From Candidatus Cloacimonadota bacterium (lineage in GTDB: Bacteria > Cloacimonadota > Cloacimonadia > Cloacimonadales > JAJBBL01), in the NCBI GenBank assembly GCA_020532365.1, contig JAJBBL010000210.1:1-8469 (forward strand): 8,469 nt of DNA. The letters run 5' to 3'. Below the pieces are notes generated by a model. That model saw only the letters and a program-made list of their open reading frames with translations, was not told the DNA's origin and made no database searches. Both the position numbers and the translations under genes were made by a program. Shown here one piece after another: positions 5,993 through 8,469 of this stretch (positions are counted from its first letter, which is position 1; the number at the start of each line of letters is the position of its first letter).

Positions 5993-6796
5993 ATGGCACC
6001 AATGTTGGATATTTTACAGTCTGTCATCGTAGCAGGGATAATAGTCTTGCTTGTTTTAGGTATACATCTTATGACTATGAAAACGGGCACTGAAAACCGA
6101 GTGCTGCAAGAGATGCAAGGGCTGTTAGATGTCGGGATGGAGGTCTTTCAAGAAGAGTTTCGTCATCTTGATCATTTTACTTCTGACCGCCTGAAGCCTG
6201 ATGCTAATGACCTCTACTTCAACAATACTAATGGCGAAATAGTGTATATCAAAAATCATACCGACTCTCTTACCATTACTAAAACTAAGCCAGGTAGCCA
6301 AACATCTACCGGAACCGTTAAACAGGCGAATGGGAAAAACTCTGTTGATCTGAATGGATCTCCATCAGTACCAACACTCGCCATTATAAAAATAACCTCC
6401 TCTACACCTGGACGAAATCAAACTAAACTAATTAGCTCTTATAGTTCAGGGGCAAGACGAGTCAATATCGTCGGCGAATGGGATATTTTACCCACCAGTG
6501 ACGATACTTATCAAATCATCTCCGTAGCTGAACAGAAAAAGCATTCCTACCGTCTAAACCTGTTAGACCGAAAACCTGATATCTATACCTTTAACCTTAA
6601 ACAAATTGATGAAAATGGCTCGATCGTCACACCCGGAGGAGCTACTATAAACGCTGACAATATAGATGTTATAAACGTTAGCTTAACTATCGCCAGTAGA
6701 GAAAAAGACCTCTACCAAGACCACCCTCAACAGTTCACCTCAAGCATCCAAAAAGACTTTTTCCTCAGAGGGTACCGACTGGTTACCGGAGAATAA
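5993..6796 (+). CDS. PilW/GspJ-like minor pilin-like protein (267 aa)
   Basis: I prefer the ATG at 5993 because AAAGGGG (5978-5983) lies nine bases upstream. A GTG at 5972 would add seven residues, overlap the previous stop and lack its own binding site. Residues about 5-26 form the membrane helix (MLDILQSVIVAGIIVLLVLGI). The helical segment about 34-60 (NRVLQEMQGLLDVGMEVFQE then EFRHLD) resembles the stalk of PilW/GspJ, where an Asp/Glu-x-Arg motif usually closes the helix. The remaining 200 residues are beta-rich (NTNGEIVYIKN, TYQIISVAEQ, YTFNLKQID), matching the larger globular domain of PilW proteins. There is no leader or Glu5. Only 14 nt separate it from the preceding gene, so the two are surely co-transcribed. 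Function as a minor pilin-like subunit is inferred. Confidence 0.88.
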   Translation: MAPMLDILQSVIVAGIIVLLVLGIHLMTMKTGTENRVLQEMQGLLDVGMEVFQEEFRHLDHFTSDRLKPDANDLYFNNTNGEIVYIKNHTDSLTITKTKPGSQTSTGTVKQANGKNSVDLNGSPSVPTLAIIKITSSTPGRNQTKLISSYSSGARRVNIVGEWDILPTSDDTYQIISVAEQKKHSYRLNLLDRKPDIYTFNLKQIDENGSIVTPGGATINADNIDVINVSLTIASREKDLYQDHPQQFTSSIQKDFFLRGYRLVTGE

Positions 6797-6797
6797 A

Positions 6798-6848
6798 ATG
6801 AATAATCCTTTACTGCTAACCCTTTTCAAAGACTTAAAAGGAGTGTAA
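6798..6848 (+). CDS. Mini-ORF (16 aa) between the W-like and X-like genes
   Basis: ATG at 6798 with GGAG (6788-6791) six bases upstream; the product would be MNNPLLLTLFKDLKGV. It begins one base after the W-like stop and ends two bases before the X-like ATG, and its last codons contain the X-like ribosome binding site AAAAGGAG (6836-6843). Translation through it could couple expression of the two flanking genes. It may equally be chance, and no family is recognisable at this length. Confidence 0.3.
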   Translation: MNNPLLLTLFKDLKGV

Positions 6849-6850
6849 TT

Positions 6851-8239
6851 ATGGGCAGATACGCAATTATCGTGGTGATGGCACTTATACTTATCCTATC
6901 CTACTTCGTTATCAGCTCCACCAGAACAAGTACTATAAGCTCAGAAAGAAACGTTGAATCGTTCCACCTTAGCGCTGGGAAAAATATCGCCAATAGCGCT
7001 GCACAAATTGCAGTCAAAAATATTAAAGATGGAACTTGGACAGTGGCAAACGGTACCGAACAATACTTTACCACCGGAACTGATAACTTCCAAGCCTCTA
7101 ATACACTCGGCGGACGATATAAAATTAAAATAAGAAACGATAACGATGTATATACCGTCTCCGCTACCGGCATCGGAGGACTGACCAATAACGAATACGC
7201 TAAACCGTATGAAGTGACCGTTAAACTGAGCGTCACCGCTGAACAGGGAACTGCCACCACCCCAAGCTTGCCACCATTCGACCACGCTGTGTTTTCTAAA
7301 GGATCTTTAAAGTTAACTTCCGGCACTGTTGATGGGAACGTCGGCTCGAATTCTATTAGTCCTGGAGGTATTTCACTTGATTGGGGCATAATACTTAATG
7401 GTGATATATCAATTGGTCCATCTGGTGACCCTTCGAAAGTAGTGGTAACACCAGCATGGTCAAACCTTATCCATGGTAGTATAACCAATCTAACCGAAAC
7501 CAGAAATTACCAACTACCTCCGTTCCCTGATTATCCTGGTGGCCTGCCAAACAGAGGGAATTTCACCACACCTCAGGAAAAGCCCTATAGTATAAATGCT
7601 GATGGATACTACAACAATTTTGAAATTATTGCTGATAGAAAGGTTACGATAGACTTAGGAGGAGGAGACCGAATTATTCGAGTAAAAACGCTAAATATTC
7701 TCCAAGGGCATATCGAAGTTTCTAACATAGGTGCAAACGGCAGGCTTTTTCTCTATATTGAAGACAAATTTGTACTTAATGGCGATAGTTCAATAAACAA
7801 AGGTGGACAACCAGATAGAGTGCAAATGTATTATTCAGGAACTACTTCTATCAATAGTGGAGGCAATACGCGCGTTAGAGCTTCAATATATGTTCAAAAG
7901 GCTGATATATATATGGGTGGTTCTGCCGGAGCCTTGGGAAACATTATATCGGGAGGAGAGAAAATCGAAATCTCGGGTGGTGCGAGTATCTCTGCTGACG
8001 CAAAAAAAATAGTATCAGTACTATACGCACCTCAAGCTAATGTAGTAATTCGTGGCGGTGGTTATGTTAATGGCGCTATAATAGCAGAGTCAGTTGAAGT
8101 TAGCGGGGGAGGCAAAATCGAGTATAGTGGCATCTTTGAAGACTCCATTCCAGATTTGGAAGATATTGAACCTGAAGAGGATGAAAGTTCAAGCTCAGAG
8201 GAGATAGTAACTGGTATTCAGATTCTGCAATGGAATTAG
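6851..8239 (+). CDS. PilX-like protein with C-terminal beta-solenoid (DUF7305-like) domain (462 aa)
   Basis: Start supported by AAAAGGAG (6836-6843). Residues 3-22 form the membrane helix, followed by TRTSTISSERNVESFHLSAG and AAQIAV (to about 55), the layout of the PilX N-terminal region (Thr/Ser-Glu-Arg, then an Ala-rich helix). A small beta domain covers about 60-130. From about 145 to 435 the chain is a Gly/Asn-rich repetitive beta-helix (VDGNV, LNGDISIG, INSGGNTRV, ISGGASISAD). Its last part, LYAPQANVVIRGGGYVNGAI through IEYSG, strongly resembles what I know as DUF7305, found in PilX-like proteins. The tail is acidic and serine-rich (EPEEDESSSSEE) and ends VTGIQILQWN; DUF7305 proteins also tend to end near a Trp. 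There is no prepilin leader. It is likely the tip or largest minor subunit of the same complex. Confidence 0.9.
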   Translation: MGRYAIIVVMALILILSYFVISSTRTSTISSERNVESFHLSAGKNIANSAAQIAVKNIKDGTWTVANGTEQYFTTGTDNFQASNTLGGRYKIKIRNDNDVYTVSATGIGGLTNNEYAKPYEVTVKLSVTAEQGTATTPSLPPFDHAVFSKGSLKLTSGTVDGNVGSNSISPGGISLDWGIILNGDISIGPSGDPSKVVVTPAWSNLIHGSITNLTETRNYQLPPFPDYPGGLPNRGNFTTPQEKPYSINADGYYNNFEIIADRKVTIDLGGGDRIIRVKTLNILQGHIEVSNIGANGRLFLYIEDKFVLNGDSSINKGGQPDRVQMYYSGTTSINSGGNTRVRASIYVQKADIYMGGSAGALGNIISGGEKIEISGGASISADAKKIVSVLYAPQANVVIRGGGYVNGAIIAESVEVSGGGKIEYSGIFEDSIPDLEDIEPEEDESSSSEEIVTGIQILQWN

Positions 8240-8311
8240 TGCAGTTTGACCTTAAAACATTAAAATTTGTTTACAGTATATACTAACTCTAATAAATTGG
8301 TGGCTATTGAA

Positions 8312-8348
8312 TGGTCTGACCATAAATCGTGTTAAAGTTAAATATAAT
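8312..8348 (+). promoter_or_regulatory. Possible promoter -10 and operator-like inverted repeat for the lipoprotein gene
   Basis: A perfect TATAAT lies at 8343-8348, 20 bp before the ATG at 8369, but no acceptable -35 hexamer is present 16-18 bp upstream. The inverted repeat TGGTC-T-GACCA (8312-8322) lies about 20 bp upstream of the -10 and could be an operator. No intrinsic terminator is visible after the X-like gene at 8239, so read-through from the operon is possible. Confidence 0.3.
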
Positions 8349-8368
8349 ATATAATTGAAGGCGGGATT

Positions 8369-8469
8369 ATGAAGCTTAGAAACATTGCTCTATTTTTTTT
8401 CGTGTTAAGTATATTGCTCCTTACCATAGGCTGTGATGAAGTACCAACTAAACCAGATATAGATTCTCC
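8369..8469 (+). CDS. Putative lipoprotein, N-terminal fragment (partial)
   Basis: ATG at 8369 preceded by GAAGGCGGG; the frame is open to the window edge (33 complete codons). The N-terminus MKLRNIALFFFVLSILLLTIGCDE is a lipoprotein signal: two basic residues, a hydrophobic core and a Cys at residue 22. The lipobox TIGC has Thr instead of the usual Leu at -3 but keeps Gly at -1. Asp at +2 would suggest inner-membrane retention by the Escherichia coli rule, which may not apply here. The short mature part (EVPTKPDIDS) is Pro/Asp-rich, typical of a linker. It lies 129 bp after the pilin-like operon on the same strand. A role with the filament, for example as an assembly lipoprotein, is only a guess. 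Confidence 0.8.
   Translation, partial: MKLRNIALFFFVLSILLLTIGCDEVPTKPDIDS

Noticed and set aside
6901..7488. Long minus-strand open frames antisense to the X-like gene (also 6941-7285)
   Set aside because: They lie entirely opposite a strong coding gene with a good ribosome binding site and recognisable architecture, so they are shadows of its codon pattern.

Overview
The window looks like part of a low-GC genome from a member of the FCB side of the bacterial tree. Candidatus Cloacimonadota (WWE1) or a close relative is my best guess. The evidence is the large secreted protein at the left edge, which mixes carboxypeptidase-regulatory-like repeats, fibronectin type III modules, a MAM/choice-of-anchor-J module nested inside one fibronectin fold, and a beta-rich module of a type I associate with Cloacimonadota and Bacteroidota. 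The assignment is from memory of protein style, not from a search.

Layout. Positions 1-2910 (minus strand) hold the first 970 residues of that secreted multidomain protein, which runs off the left edge. Positions 2911-3780 contain no convincing intact gene. They hold a frame-disrupted coding-like stretch, a 21-bp echo of the secreted protein's start, two REP-like palindromes, a cluster of TGTC boxes and a textbook sigma-54 (-24/-12) promoter. That promoter drives a 140-residue pilin-like gene at 3781-4203. A palindromic terminator that can serve both strands separates it from two minus-strand paralogues (4278-4667 and 4880-5332). All three paralogues start with the same 17 residues. A 235-bp divergent region then leads into a plus-strand operon at 5568-8239. 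It encodes three proteins, each with an N-terminal membrane helix and a pilin-like stalk, in the size order and style of the minor pilins PilV, PilW and PilX, with a 16-codon mini-ORF between the second and third. The window ends with the start of a lipoprotein gene at 8369.

Interpretation. The six membrane-helix proteins in the middle form a set of major-pilin-like (three copies) and minor-pilin-like (V/W/X-like) proteins. None has the positively charged leader, the Gly before the cleavage site followed by Phe/Met, or the Glu5 of classical type IV prepilins: the hydrophobic helix begins almost at the initiator Met. I infer an uncharacterised filament or pseudopilus whose subunits either bypass prepilin peptidase or keep only a minimal leader. 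The sigma-54 promoter with upstream TGTC boxes recalls PilS/PilR control of pilin genes. No assembly ATPase, platform protein, secretin or peptidase gene lies in the window, so the export machinery must be encoded elsewhere.
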